NCBI RefSeq assembly: GCF_025698545.1
Contig: NC_068570.1
Coordinates: 806,001 to 870,000 of the forward strand
DNA from: Gossypium raimondii
Lineage: Eukaryota; Streptophyta; Magnoliopsida; Malvales; Malvaceae
Direction of reading: 5' to 3'
Length of the DNA stretch: 64,000 nt
This document shows, one piece after another, positions 12,075 through 22,847 of the stretch. Below the pieces are notes generated by a model, which searched no databases, was not told the DNA's origin, and saw only the letters and a program-made list of their open reading frames with translations. The stretch's first letter is position 1. Every line of letters starts with the position of its first letter. The translations under genes and the position numbers were made by a program.

Positions 12075-12855
12075 AAAAGGTTAATTTATGTTTTTGGTCC
12101 CTGTGTTGTATTTAATTTTTTAAATTTAGTTTATTTATTTATTTTAATTTGATGTAATTTGGTAGTATTACTATTATTTATAAGTTTCGTATAGCGATTA
12201 GAGTTTAGGATTTAAAACAAATGAAAAATGATAGACAAAAAATAAAGGGATAAAAGTAAACTACGATCCTCAAAACAATGTTGTCTCTCACACTATCTCG
12301 AACCACCTCGAAAAACCCGTTCATTGAGGAGAGCAACGGGCCATTGTGCAACGTTGATCTCTCCTTAAAAACGCGTGCTGTTGAGCTCCTTACAAGGGAA
12401 ATACACGCATAAATTGAATTAATCAAACCACCAGTAGTTTAGATGATTTAATTAAATAAATAACTAATAAATTAAAAAATATTCAACTGACCCATACTAG
12501 CTCCCAACTCAACCAATTCAAAACTTTTCTATGCATGGATACCCTCTTCTATTACTGAACCAATTCAGTTTAGATAACATCCCCCAACAAAGACTCCCAC
12601 CATCAAAACTACCCATAGAGAAAATTTATTTTTAAAGAAATCCAAATCATAAGTTTGAGCTCAATCTTTTTAAACGATAATAAATCAATAAAGGAACATT
12701 TCAATTACCACAATATCACCTAAAGCATACATTAATAATTATTAAAATAATAAAATTATGTCAAATTAAACTGTATGGACTAAATACATAAATTAAATAT
12801 TATACAAGGACTAAAATCAAAATTTGACTCTTTAGAATCTACCGACACAATGCTT
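12075..12855. mobile_element. Probable inverted-repeat element with unrelated insert
   Basis: The outer parts (TTTTTGGTCCCTGTGTTG on the left; CAAGGACTAAAATCAAAATT on the right) are imperfect complements, as in other elements here. The centre (12190-12420) holds less AT-rich DNA with a - strand open frame of about 70 codons without an ATG start and no recognisable similarity. Confidence 0.35.
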
Positions 12856-12860
12856 GTTTT

Positions 12861-14010
12861 TGGGTGTGGGTCCTATAAGTACAACGCTTAGACTACCGCG
12901 TTCCTTGCAGTTGACTTTTGTGTTTGTGACGTTGCTAACTACAAGATTAAGTACAATAAATTTCTTTGTTAAAATATGCTTTTAGTCACTGTAGTTTAAC
13001 AGAATTACAGATTTAGTCTTTTTGTTTAAAATGTTAAAAATTAATTCCTCTTATTTTTCCATTTAAAATTCCCAATTTAATCATTATAATTATAAATATT
13101 TTCTATCAAAATTTATCAACTCAACATATTAATTAAGTTACTTTTATGTGATGCAACACATGATTAACAAAAACTATCAATGTCATTAATGATTAGATTA
13201 AGAATTTTTCAATATTTACCTAAATTTTTTATCATATCCGCTTTTTTTGATATAATTCATAAAAACTATCCATAATCGTTTTCCGACCTTTAAATAAAAC
13301 TACACCGATAACAACATCAATACTAGTTAAACCCAAATCCTTCTTTATTAATAAAATATCAATACTAATCGCACTAAATCTCAACCAACTAGATTAAGAC
13401 ATAAAATTAGAAAGATTAAACAAATAAAATTTTAACTTTCTAAGTAGAATAATTAAATCTCAAATTCTATAAAAATGCAAAACTAATATCATATTTTAAC
13501 CTAAAATTTTGGTCTATTCTTCTAGGAGAAAAAAATTTTGTTTGATTTTTAGACCCTTAATGTTTTGCAATCACATTACACTCTATTAAATTGCAATTAA
13601 ATTACAAACTATGTAATTCAATTTTAATACAATTGTACTCACTTGACATTTATATCATAATTTAAAATATTACTGTTAAGGGGAGGTTGATCTCGAACCC
13701 TCAACGGAAAATGTTGTCGCGCTCAGAAGTTTTTTCAATTGATAGTTGATATAGATACGACAAACAAGCTCACAAGAAAGATGACAATATTACCAGAGTA
13801 GGATCATAAACAAATTCATCAAGATTCATGTTGGGGTTGAGGAGGGGAAACACTCACTCTAGAAAAAAAAATCATAAATTTCCAAAACTCATCTGAAAAA
13901 CAAAATCTAAAATGTAAATAAATCAATTAATTATTTACTTCAAAACAATTTATAGCAACACTCAATTATTTAATAATGTTAGATTAAAAATAGGCCATTT
14001 TTTTTAGAAA
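12861..14010. other. Intergenic AT-rich DNA
   Basis: Repeat-like text with several GTAGTTTAACAG/TTTAGTC fragments. No gene or RNA is supported. Confidence 0.4.
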
Positions 14011-14015
14011 TGAAC

Positions 14016-14120
14016 AGTTTCGGAGAAAGAGCTTGAAAAGGCATCCAGCTAGGCGAGTTTTCCAAACATATCAGCATGAAAACTTGTCCAGCCGGATGCA
14101 CTTCCAAGCTCTTCCAAACT
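14016..14120 (-). ncRNA. Stem-loop resembling a plant miRNA precursor (candidate)
   Basis: The arms 14027-14062 and 14078-14113 are inverted repeats of 36 bases around a 15-base loop. As - strand RNA they give 29 Watson-Crick pairs, 4 G:U pairs and 3 mismatches. As + strand RNA they give 29, 2 and 5, so the - strand is favoured. Pairing continues outward with small bulges (AGTTT...AAACT) to 14016-14120. This size and near-perfect pairing suit plant pre-miRNAs. I did not match either arm to a known miRNA family. A short hairpin transposon remnant is the main alternative. Confidence 0.4.
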
Positions 14121-14454
14121 TTTTTTTCGACATAATCAGTTAGGTTAGCCTTAAAAACATACTAAAATTTGAAGAGAATAAAATCAGAAATCTCGTGTGG
14201 AAAGTGCCACTCATTGCACCAATGATGGGTGCTGCGTTTGCACGAACATCGATTTTCATCCTGTTTTATTTCTTAAGATAAATACGTAATATTGAAATTA
14301 TGATGTTATTAGTAAAATAAAGTAGAAAAAGGTTTAAAAATTTAATTAAAAATCAGAGAAAATTCACAAATAGGGAAAAATACAGACATCAATGGCATCA
14401 GATTCAAACCACACGTCTGCTTCTTCTCTTCATTGAAAACAAGTGCCCTTAAAA

Positions 14455-14985
14455 TCATAATCAGTTCAAAAAATTAGGGTTTCAATTTGTTTTTTAGAAA
14501 AACTAAAACAAAAAATGGCATCAGAATATCAATAAGCGAAAATTTTGAATCTACACGGTTTAATCAGAGTGTAGGATAAGATAACATTCATCCCTTGCCA
14601 CCCAATAAACTCCAAAAATAAAAACCCTAAAAGAATTTAGAAAAATTTGAAACAAAAAAGGGGGAATTACACAATCAATTCAAAAAACAAGCCAAAAATT
14701 GAAAAAAAAATGATTAAAAGTAAAGGCATCAGATAATAAGCGGAGTTCATTAATCTACATTTAATGTTTCAGTATATATAAGCAATAAATTTTAACATCA
14801 TTTGCCTTCACTTCCAAATTCCCACAATCAATTCAAAAAGAAGAAAAATAAACAAAAAATGGCATCGGAGTATATATAAGCGAAAATTTGAATATACACC
14901 GTTTAATCAGAGTGTAGAATAAGTTAAGTATCCATCCCTTTCCATTCAATAAACCCCACAAAAAACCCTAACAATTTATAAAAAT
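14455..14985. repeat. Local tandem repeat, units about 170-340 bp
   Basis: Two clear copies, about 14513-14640 and 14857-14970, share ATGGCATC(A/G)GA, AAGCGAAAATTT, GGTTTAATCAGAGTGTAG, CATCCCTT, CAATAAA and AACCCTAA in order. A third, worn copy lies between (14728-14812, AGGCATCAGATAATAAGC). Each good copy has a small hairpin, CTACAC...GTGTAG on the - strand (one base changed in the second). Confidence 0.8.
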
Positions 14986-15240
14986 AAACAAAAAAAAAGA
15001 GAGGAAAATTTGTAGGTAAGTCCATTTGACACCAAGGCAAAGAAATAGAATGCAATGGGCTGGTAAGCTTACCCCTTTTTTTTCATTATCTGCATCTGTT
15101 GTATATCTTCCTTAGCAAAATCATTTGATATTTTTGCTGAGAAGAGAAGAGGATAAACAGATGCAACGCCTTAAAGAGGAAAAAACTATATTTTGCTTAC
15201 GAAAATTCTATTGAATCAGGAATTCAAAGAAGGGAAAGCT

Positions 15241-15362
15241 ATGAGCAGAGAAGTGGGAAAATTCTTTGGAGGCGGCAATTTGATAAATAGGAGAGGAGGT
15301 AGTGGGTTTTTATAAAAGAAAATTTACGAATTAGGGTTTTATTGGGCTTTTTATTTGGGCTT
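15241..15362 (-). promoter_or_regulatory. Telo-box/site-II promoter-like block and 5' leader
   Basis: Reading on the - strand: two AGCCCA motifs (complements of 15356-15361 and 15343-15348), a telo-box AAACCCTAA (15331-15339), then TATAAA-like text and a CT-rich leader, with a donor-like TTTTCGTAAGC near 15198-15208. Site II plus telo-box is the hallmark of plant ribosomal-protein, translation-factor and snoRNA-cluster promoters. No coding exon is recognisable downstream to the left, so a non-coding transcript is likely. Confidence 0.45.
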
Positions 15363-15436
15363 CCTAAACGAAATAACTATGTTTTCTTTATTTTTTTTAT
15401 CTCACTATGAAAAATTATAAATCAGTCACTTGATTA

Positions 15437-15860
15437 TAGATGTGCTCATAAGCCGGGCGGCCCGGCTGAAATATGAGAGGGTTCGGGTAAAAATATAAGT
15501 TTGGACAAAAAAATGAAGCCCGTTTAGAAAACGGGTCAGGCCTCGGGCAACACTTTTTTGGCCCGGGCCAGCCCGACCCGGCCCAAATATAATAAATATT
15601 TTTATTTTTTATTTTAAAATACTTTTTTTATTTTTTTTATTTTTAAAATATTTTTTTATTTTTTTAAATTTTTTTGGTGTTTATTTAAAAATGGGCCGGG
15701 CAAGACCGGGCTCGGGCTTATGAATTTTTTCCCGGGTCGGGCCTGGATAAAATTTTAGGCACATATTTTGGGCTGGGCCGGGCTCAGGCCTAGGACACGG
15801 GCCAAAATTTTTTATGGGCCCGACCCGAACCCGGCATGGCCCGGCCCATGAGCACCTCTA
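15437..15860. mobile_element. hAT-type MITE, 424 bp, with 8-bp target duplication
   Basis: The terminal inverted repeats are TAGATGTGCTCATAAGCCGG on the left and, complemented, TAGAGGTGCTCATGGGCCGG on the right. They are flanked on both sides by CTTGATTA (15429-15436 and 15861-15868). An 8-bp duplication and these ends fit the hAT superfamily. The ends are rich in GGCCCGGGC, unlike the AT-rich surroundings, and the middle is T/A-rich. There is no coding capacity. Confidence 0.92.
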
Positions 15861-15868
15861 CTTGATTA

Positions 15869-16810
15869 TTAGTAATTTTCTTTTTTGATCACCTAATTAA
15901 GAAAAGTTATAAAATGATCATTCAACTATTCAATTTCATCTTTTTATCACTCAACTATCTTGAATTTTTCAAGATTCTATTTTTACTAGAAAAGACGAAA
16001 TTGAATAACCGAGTAACCATTTTATAATTTTTACTATAAAAACTATCTTTAATTTTTATTTGTTCAAGCTTTGACCGATCTTTGTACTAGCTTTTTGTTG
16101 AATGAATTTTATATGTATATGCTTGAATATGATGTGATTAAAATTGAAGCAATATTCATGTAATGAGTACACATGTTAAAAATGGTCAATATATTTTAAA
16201 TACGTCCCACATGAAATTTTAGTTAAGAAATACAGTTTAAACTAATGGCTAAGCGGACAAAAATACTATAATACAATATTAATGCTTTGATAACTCAATT
16301 AAGTTTTTGAAACTTAGGGACCAACTTAAAATTTAAACCATTGCTTGAGGACATTAGATGTAATTAACCCTTAGCTTTTGTATTTTTAAATTTAATGACA
16401 CTTAATTTCTTTTGTTATAATTCGAGACGCAATAATTAGTGGATTATCATTTGAATTAGGATAAAAGATGTAATCAAATTATTCAAATATTGTTTGCTAT
16501 CTGATAGAGCATATCATGTTTGATAAGCGTTCTTCTTTTAAGTGCCATTACATTGAGAGTAACACAATTTCAAGATTTTAAGAAAAAAGTTTGATTTAGA
16601 TCCGTTTGAATGAAAATTTAACTTTTAAGATATAAAATAAATATTTTATATTTAAAATAATAAAAATAATTTAATTTTTAAAAATATTTATAAAAATATC
16701 TTGAAATTTTGTTAAACAATATTAAATTTATAAAATAAATTTCATTTTATCAAAATAAATCTTATTATGAAAAATTTTTGTTAAATAATATTTGTGTTAT
16801 TTTGAAACTA
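15869..16810. other. AT-rich intergenic DNA
   Basis: No gene or defined element recognised. Confidence 0.4.
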
Positions 16811-16814
16811 ATAT

Positions 16815-16971
16815 GTAGAATAAAAGAATTTTGCGCTCGAGCCTGGGTGATTTGTATCGAGCATATTTACGGAGAATCTAACAAAGCGGCTAATCCCTTG
16901 GTTGGTATGATGTTTGACTACCAATTGGGTCTTCATGAGTTTGCTTCTCCTCAACAAATTGATATTTCCTG
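16815..16971 (+). pseudogene. Fragment of a LINE-type RNase H domain
   Basis: The frame reads AWVICIEHIYGESNKAANPL and then YQLGLHEFASPQQ before a stop. The pattern (V.I.HI.RE.N.AAD.L, then LG.H.F..PP) is the C-terminal end of the RNase H domain in plant non-LTR retrotransposons. The expected catalytic Asp after the AA is replaced (AANPL for AADxL). Nothing upstream belongs to the element, so this is a short relic. Confidence 0.7.
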
Positions 16972-17507
16972 AATAATTTATAAGACAATGTTGATGTAAT
17001 TACTGTTCTATAATTTGCTACTTTTTTTCTTAAAAAAAAACCTAAAACCAAAAATTAATATAAAAAAACTGAAAATCAAACTTGAACCGAATTATAATAA
17101 TAATTTTAAAAATCCAAAATATCCAACCAAACCAATATCACCTTAGTATATTAATAACCTACCATGCATGTATAAATAATATATTTTTTCCAATAAGAGT
17201 AAAGGATAAAGAGTTTTCTGAAGATCGAAATCCAAATTAATTGATCATTTCACTAATGATTCCATTCAACATAATTAAACATTATTACATTCATCCAAAT
17301 ATGAACAAAACAAACAAATAGCAGCAGAACATCTCATAAATTTAAGTACCCCTCAACTCATGCATATATATATATGCAATAAAAACTAACCTCAATGGAG
17401 TCAATGGCGTGGTGTCTTTATTTGCCGCATATTCTGGTTGAATCAACTTGGTATGTAACAACACAAGGGGTCACTGCAAAAACGTAAGAGATGCCCTAAA
17501 ATCAAAT
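16972..17507. other. 3' flank of the 830-aa gene
   Basis: AT-rich, with a T-rich/A-rich tract at 17022-17040. The part next to 17507 would be the 3' UTR of the - strand gene. Confidence 0.4.
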
Positions 17508-20500
17508 TCAACCAGATATCTCTGTTTCTACAGTGCCACATTGTAGTAAAGAAGCTGTGTTGCTGCTGTCCATATCATCCTTAAAAACCTTGATATGGCA
17601 AAGCTTTCCACCGGCCTCATCAGCAAAGGTGATCTTCCTTTCTTTTTGGATTACACGTTCGGAAGCAGCAGTGTCGGAATCCTCGGTTAGTTTCTACAAA
17701 ATTCAAGTATCCAACCATTGAAGGAATCAGCAAAACTAGTAAGCTATACCTAGCATTGCTTAAGGTTTTCAAAACTGAACCAGTGATTGAACTGATTAAA
17801 CATGATTTCCGATTTCCAATTTTCTATTAGTTTTGTTTTCAAAAATAAATTAAAATTAAAATTAAAATTTTATACATGTTCGAACCGGAAATCCAACTAG
17901 TTCAACCAACAATTCGGGTTTCTTTCTATCACGAAGAAAAGAGAAATATACCATAATTTTACAGAAACGGTTGCAATCTCTTGCCATCATTGAAAGCCAT
18001 TTTCTTACAGTTTCTTCAGCTTTTGTTGCACTTTCAACAGCTATCCTGACCTGTCATAGCGTAAAACGAAGTTAGATATGTAAACATCATGCATCTAACC
18101 AAATATATGAATACCAATTAAACTTTAACTTAATTAACATCGTTGTTGCAACATGTAAGAGAATGTAAGTTCAAATGTGCTTAAATACATATTATCTTCC
18201 GATTTAAAAGCTCAAGGACCTTATAGGTAGTAGTTGGAATTGTATAAAGAATATCAGACTTAAACTTTTAAAGGTAATATATGTATAGGTCATTATGTGT
18301 TCATTAAATAACCAAGGTTGTGCATCAACACACCTCATCAGCATTTTCTGTGGCTGCAGTGGTATCCAACTCAGGCTGCAATTGCCCCAGCACAATATCT
18401 TTCATGGACTTCAACTCAGTTGTGAGTTTAGTTGCTAAAGATTCAATATCGCGCATTTGTCTCTGCGTGAATGCAATGGCACTTTGCGAACAACGTTGGA
18501 GAGTGGTGCATGCACTGCTAACATGTGGTGCCGTACGAGATGGATGAACCTTGAGAATGCCCTTAGGGGGGGATCCTTTCTTATCTTGTTTTGCACTTCT
18601 CATAAATGGTTTTGGCTTGATAGTGGCTCCATCTCTCCCTAACTGGTCAAGGCCATGAGCTTTTAACATCCTATGATTGGTCTGCTTCCCAAAGTATAAT
18701 TTCCCTCTACATTCTGATATTATCATAAAAACCAATCAATATCAAGCAGATATGGAATGCAATAAGGACAAACCTAGTTTGAATGGGAAAAAAAATCCAA
18801 TTATGCAGATCATGAAATACTTAAATTTAAAAGTTTCGTGAGTTCTGAGATCTTCTGTAATTTTAGAGGCAAGAGATATTAGATGTTTGCGAATAAAAAT
18901 AAACTATATGGAAACAATTAATTGGACATATTATGAACTCTTTCTTTTTTTTCACATTGGCCACTGTTTACTTCTTTTGCTCCAAATGCTTACAAGTTAA
19001 TTGAATAAACCATTAATGAAAATAAATAATAGGATTTATATTTGATTAATTGACTGTGTATTGTTCTATGCACAATCAATAAACTTGATGATAACACATC
19101 ATCAGAAAAATAAAATTAACCCTGATTTCCAAATATTGAAATCATACATTATTAGTCCATCAAATATTAACCCAAATTTCCTAACTCAGTGTTGACTATA
19201 AAAACATATGGCTATCTTGACTTGTATGAAGACATGATTAAAACTCAACTCTTGTCAGACACTAGTTCGACACAAGTTCAAACCATATGACCCTACCCCC
19301 AACCCTAATATTGTATCAGAATAAAATATATATATTTCTGATATATATATATATATATGGCTACCACTTATTTGTTCAATAAATTATGATGAAGCAATCA
19401 ATTAATATTAGGAGTTTCAATATTTTGAAAACCACTTTAAAAGACAGTGCATAAAAGTCAAGATCCCAATCTAGTAACAAATTTTTGCGTACTTACGTTG
19501 ACGCTCATCTTCATCCAACCCAGTTAACTCCATAGCCCGACAAAGCCGTTCTTGGGAGGTTGGAGAAATGGCCTGAAAGTCAAAGCATTTAGTTAGAAAA
19601 AAAAAGCTTCAACAGAATATGGTAGAGTTACTTAAACACACGTTTTGCACACCTTTCTATATGAAAGAAGCCTTTCCGGATGATGTTGCTGATTCCTTTG
19701 ATCATAATCTGGACCTCCTGGTGATGTCATAGGCTTATCCGAAGCATCGTCATTAGTTGCCATGGAGGCAGGCAACTGGGATTGCTTCCCTGCTGAAGAA
19801 GAAGCGCCAAAGACAGGGACTGAATGTCTTGTGAGATTCAGGCATGACGAACTCCGATGCAACCCATCGTCGCTGGAAGGACTGATGGCACTGTTTAAAG
19901 GCCAACCATGTGCAGTTCTGCTCTCATGGGAGCATGTACTACCTTCATTGATATTTTCCAAGCATTGGAGGCTATCATCATTGTCTGTCTCAGGTACTTC
20001 AGTTCTGTCATTACTGCTGGTTTGACAAGCCGTCTGGTGGTCAGCAGAATTATTTATAGAGCTATCATCCAAATCAGGAGAACAACCCTTGGTTGGAGGC
20101 ATTGACTCTGGGGAAATATCATTAGGTAAAGCATAGACCGTATAACTTTCTTGTCCAAATACTTGCGAGCCTGAACATTGGTAACTGATAATTTCTGGAC
20201 TGTCTACCTTAACAATCTCCCAACCGGAAGAACTGGCACCAGATTGAGGAATAACATCAATATATTCACAAGACACCCCATTCGAAACACTGCGTACAGG
20301 TTCTTCTACGGGAAACAATGTACTACCTCCTCCTAGACCACAAGGAATGGCTATCTCTGGAACTCGAATCAAACTATAACCATTATAATCCTTTGTTGGA
20401 GACATTAATTCTACGGGGACATCATAAGAAAGAGGACGGGAAATATAATCATCCTTTCTAAATTCTGACAGGTCAGAGTACTCATAACTTACTGTTTCTG

Positions 20501-21404
20501 GACTGTCTACCTTTACAATATCCCAATTAGAAATCCCCACATCATATTCTGACTCTAAATTTCCCCTGTATTCATAGGACACTTCATTAAGCGAATCGTA
20601 TTGAGGTTCTTTTGTAGGATAAGGCACCTTAGTCTCTGAACTATATACATTAGCAGTTTCAGGAACATCATTAGATACAGTAACAGTAGAATCCACTTGC
20701 TTACTGTGACTAAACCTTGGAACAGATGTAACACCGAACATGGTTCCACATTTTGAGTAACATGGCTCAGGAACCTCAACTTTGACAGGTGCAAGCGAAA
20801 CCCCATTTGGAGATGAAACAGAGACGCTCTTCCCTGAAGACTTTCTCTTCCTCTTCTTCATATTCTTGGATAGTTTGGATTTCAAACTAATAAGAGGCTC
20901 TTCAAGATCATATCCATCATCCTCGGGCAAAAAGTTCGGCAACTCATGTTCCACACTAGAGCAAGTTTTCATGGTTTCTTTATTTAAACCAACAAAGTTC
21001 GAGCATTTTCTTTTCTTTGATTTACAGCTCTTCTTAAGCTGTCTCAACGTCATATTGACAAAGCTAAGATCATGCAAGTCGCCAATTCTTTCATCACCAT
21101 TGTTACTCCAATTCAAATCACAATCTTCAGGTTCGCTTTTGATTTTTACTCCTCTCACCAAAGAGAAGGCTGTGGTCTCTACCTCAACCCCATTACATTC
21201 GGTTGGCGAGCTCTCTAAATCATCACGTAGATGAACTGTTGGAACTTGATCATGATTTTCGGTGTCTCTTAAATTGTATACTTCCTTGATTTCCTTAAAT
21301 TTGAGTGCTGGTCGTCCACGAAAATCCACATTCATGAACTTTGCCACAGAACCACCTTTAATGGCATTGATAAAGTGAAAATGGGTCAAGCTCCTTAACT
21401 CCAT
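17508..21404 (-). CDS. Uncharacterised plant nuclear-type protein, 830 aa
   Basis: Five coding exons on the - strand: 21404-19653, 19572-19497, 18713-18334, 18050-17952 and 17693-17508, with frame maintained across all junctions (the first donor, AAG|GTGTGC, is weak). The start is the first ATG of MELRSLTHFHFINAIKGG, followed by a conserved-looking NVDFRGRPALKFKEIKEVYN. Visible features are basic clusters KKSCKSKKRK (124-133) and KKRKRK (183-188), which suit nuclear localisation; two SUMO-type sites, IKSE (88-91) and VKVE (207-210); an internal repeat of about 100 residues (247-342 and 348-441); a Ser-rich middle; a helical, possibly coiled-coil C-terminal third; and a closing segment with RKITFADEAGGKLCHIKVF. 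I do not recognise the family and assign no function. An unspliced first exon would end at a stop at 19632. Confidence 0.8.
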
Positions 21405-22640
21405 CAGATAGTATTGTTGCTGTTTCTGACTCTAGCCTCTATCATTCAAATTTAGGCTTGAATGCTTGCCTGCAACACAGAATTTTCATTTTTTAATAAA
21501 CTTACTTGTGATTAACCAAAGCACTAATTTCAAAATAACTAGCCAAGCATCAGCAAGGATTAAAATTGCAAGTCTAACTTTTTCTAGATGAAATTGAAAT
21601 CCCCTTTCTCCAATCTTACCCCGACTAGAAAAATAAAAGGCAAATTAATGGCAATAAACTGAAAATTGGCACTAAAAAGTCAAATTTGTGTATGAAATGG
21701 TTTACTTTCAATGAACCCTCTCAAACAACTTTCGAAAGCTAAGGTAACCTTAGAATACAATGTTCAAGCAGAACAATGTCACCACAGACAAAACAAAACA
21801 TAACATGTATATAAGCACGATGCTAGCTTTAATTTTGAAAACATCGAAGATCCAAAGAAAAACAAAAACGTGCAGTTGCAATGGAGAACTGTTAATTCCA
21901 TCTGTAAGACCGCAAATTCATGGGATTAAACGATGAGTGAGCTAATAATACAAAAACAACCGCGTTACCCTTTTCAAATGCAAATTATTTGTTAAAAAGA
22001 GAACACTAAATGATTACTCTCTTGGCTCACTGATATAAAATTTACCAATGCTGGAACCGATTTAGAATGTCTGAAAACAGATACGTCAAGAACAAAATTA
22101 AAAAATTACAAAAAAAAGGGGTAAGATCTGAAAGTTCCAGATCTATGCTGTCGTTAATTTCGAAAAAAAATCGACATTCCAAAGAGAAAAACTGCGATTC
22201 CATTGGCAAGAACGCAAAATTCATGGAACTAAGCGATGCGTGAGCTAATAGTATCAAAACAACAACAACAACGCTTTACCTTTTTCAAATGCAATGTCTG
22301 CAAAACGGAAACACTATAGGAAGAACTACAACCGGTAACCTAATTAAGTTACAGCTTACAGTCCTGGACCACTGATATTGATATTCCAATGCTGAATCAG
22401 ATCTAGAACGTTTCAAAACAAATGTGTAAAGAAAACAAATAAAAAAATTAACAAAATATAATATCCGAAAGCTCCAGATCTACCTAATATTTTTCAAATC
22501 TAGACACTCAAAAACAACTGAAACTTGTTGTAGAAAAAAAAACGTGCATACACTCACCTGAGATTGAAGACTTCTTTTTCCTAAGGGGAGAAAACGAGAA
22601 GGGGGAGAGGAGCTCGTTGAATTGCAGCTTCGTTATAGAT
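21405..22640 (-). other. 5' UTR with long intron of the 830-aa gene
   Basis: An acceptor (TTGCAG|GC, exon from 21469) lies 65 bases before the ATG. A donor in CAATCTCAG|GTGAGT is complementary to about 22555-22569. This implies a leader exon around 22560-22640 and an intron of about 1.1 kb. Other donor-like sites (near 21970 and 22280) could give alternative leaders. Confidence 0.6.
21850..22490. repeat. Tandem duplication inside the 5' UTR intron
   Basis: Copies at about 21850-22145 and 22172-22490 share, in order, CCAAAGA(GA)AAAAC, CAAATTCATGG, GTGAGCTAATA, TTTTTCAAATGCAA, CACTGATAT, CCAATGCTG and GAAAG(T/C)TCCAGATCTA. Divergence is about a quarter by eye, so the event is old. Confidence 0.8.
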
Positions 22641-22714
22641 GGAGTGAGTAACAAATGTTAGGGATTTAGGGGCTGGCTGGTTAAAGAATTTGGGGGGAGG
22701 GGGGGAGTTATGAT

Positions 22715-22742
22715 CTCCCGCCAAATTGTTTGTGGCGGGAAA
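22715..22742 (-). promoter_or_regulatory. Paired E2F-like sites upstream of the 830-aa gene
   Basis: TTTGGCGGGAG (complement of 22715-22725) and TTTCCCGCC (complement of 22734-22742) face each other across 8 bases, nearly a palindrome. Both fit the plant E2F/DP consensus TTTSSCGS. They lie just beyond the inferred leader exon, where a promoter is expected. This suggests S-phase or proliferation-linked expression. Confidence 0.65.
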
Positions 22743-22847
22743 ATGTATGAGCGGTAAAAGCCTTGAATTGGGTCTCTTTTAGTGAAAAAAAATTAGCGGA
22801 AAAAAGAGTGCGCGTGGTTACGAGGCGCGTGTAATATTATATACTTG

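Noticed and set aside
12205-12426. - strand 73-codon frame
   Set aside because: No ATG at its first codon and no recognisable similarity; it sits inside a repeat-like region.
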